Of a stretch of 6,778 nucleotides of DNA, positions 6,109 through 6,778 are shown one piece after another. Position 1 is the stretch's first letter; each line of letters starts with the position of its first letter. The notes under the pieces were generated by a model, which made no database searches, was not told the origin of the DNA, and saw only the letters and a program-made list of their open reading frames with translations. Source of the DNA: Rhodospirillales bacterium (GTDB lineage: Bacteria > Pseudomonadota > Alphaproteobacteria > Rhodospirillales_A > Casp-alpha2); assembly GCA_016763915.1 (NCBI GenBank), contig JAESSX010000139.1, positions 1 through 6,778 on the forward strand, written 5' to 3'. Both the position numbers and the translations under genes were made by a program.

Positions 6109-6778
6109 ATGTCATTAGCAACGATCGGCGCGTTTATGGCCGCGATGGGCTTGTTTCTTAGCGCCATCGTCACCGCCACGGACGACTACGCAATCTTCAT
6201 TAGCGTCTCCAGCTTCGTCATGGTTTGCGGTGGAACCTTGGCGGCAGCGTTCATTTCTTACGAACCCCGCTACGTGATTTTGTCGTTTAAGGTGATGATC
6301 AAAATCTTTGCGTCGCCGGGAATGGGGCGCGGGGTGCTGAAGGCCGAGGTCGGACGCATCATCAAATGGGCCTACGCCGTGCAGAAGAACGGCATTCCGG
6401 CGCTCGAACAGGAAGCCAAGAAATCGGTTAAGGGAGACAAGTTCCTCTCGTTCGGCGTCGACATGGTGATCAGCGGCTACTCCGGCGAGGAAGTCCGCGA
6501 AATCATGAACAACACCATCGAGACCAGCTTCGGGCGCAACACGGTGCTGGTGGATATCATCAAGAAAATGGGCGCGGCGGCGCCGGCCTTCGGCATGATC
6601 GGCACGCTCGTCGGCCTGATCATCATGCTCGGCAGCATGGGCGGGGATCCGTCGACGCTGGGCGCGGGACTTGCGGTGGCGTTATGCACGACGCTCTACG
6701 GCGTGATATTTTCGCAGATCATCTTCCTCCCCTCGGCGACCAAGATCATGCAGCGCGAGCAGATCATCCGCTTCCGCA
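6109..6778 (+). CDS. motA: Flagellar motor stator protein MotA, 3'-truncated
   Basis: This inner-membrane proton/ion-channel subunit of the flagellar stator works with MotB (pentamer of A around a dimer of B) to turn ion flow into torque on FliG. The frame stays open to the window end, giving 223 visible residues. Membrane helices are at ~2-23 and 28-51. A cytoplasmic loop contains the charged FliG-contacting region (around R83 to E102, KNGIPALEQE). Helix 3 (~156-175) has MGAAAPAFGMIGTLVGL with Pro159, apparently the proline equivalent to E. coli Pro173, and helix 4 covers ~186-208. The PSTLGAGLAVAL segment is typical of MotA/PomA. The ATG at 6109 follows AGGA with a seven-base gap. Whether it uses H+ or Na+ cannot be read from this fragment. 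motB would be expected just beyond the window. Its location beside cyclic-nucleotide genes may be coincidental. Confidence 0.93.
   Translation, partial: MSLATIGAFMAAMGLFLSAIVTATDDYAIFISVSSFVMVCGGTLAAAFISYEPRYVILSFKVMIKIFASPGMGRGVLKAEVGRIIKWAYAVQKNGIPALEQEAKKSVKGDKFLSFGVDMVISGYSGEEVREIMNNTIETSFGRNTVLVDIIKKMGAAAPAFGMIGTLVGLIIMLGSMGGDPSTLGAGLAVALCTTLYGVIFSQIIFLPSATKIMQREQIIRFR

Noticed and set aside
6477..6689. - strand open frame (70 codons) near the window end
   Set aside because: It lies opposite the conserved MotA membrane helices and has no features of its own.

Overview
The window looks like a piece of a free-living, motile alphaproteobacterial chromosome, most likely of Rhodospirillales type. 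This rests on the GC-rich codon use, the style of the cyclase proteins, and a MotA of the short alphaproteobacterial/PomA-like kind. No ribosomal RNA or other marker is present to fix the genus.

Positions 1-4987 hold a compact cyclic-nucleotide signalling island. On the + strand, a class III adenylate cyclase with GAF-PAS-catalytic architecture (5' end outside the window) is followed 31 nt later by a 207-residue protein ending in a degenerate receiver domain. On the - strand, a membrane-bound CHASE2 adenylate cyclase is followed 50 nt later by a small stand-alone cyclic-nucleotide-binding domain (CNBD) protein. The two pairs converge with only 13 nt between their stop codons. Both cyclases keep the metal-binding Asp pair, the purine-selecting Lys, and the transition-state Asn and Arg. 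Both also end in the same kind of tail: one helical-repeat segment followed by a PPxxWxGVxxxT(S/T)K terminus. The likely logic is two cAMP sources with different inputs, one cytosolic ligand (GAF/PAS) and one periplasmic signal (CHASE2). Two small partner proteins, both with altered canonical binding or phosphorylation residues, lie beside them.

Positions 5304-5929 hold the remains of a type I secretion operon. The start of a T1SS ABC permease is joined in frame to the last ~50 residues of a HlyD-family adaptor, so one internal deletion removed the ATPase and most of the adaptor. An in-frame TAG (5553-5555) and a frameshift near 5868 make it a clear pseudogene.

Positions 5930-6108 are a relatively AT-rich non-coding stretch with a candidate promoter, a short palindrome and a 5'-UTR hairpin. 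They lead into a flagellar stator gene, motA (6109 to the window end, truncated at its 3' end). The region 5021-5303 between the CHASE2 cyclase and the secretion remnant has no gene I can support. No tRNA, rRNA, CRISPR array or insertion sequence was seen.
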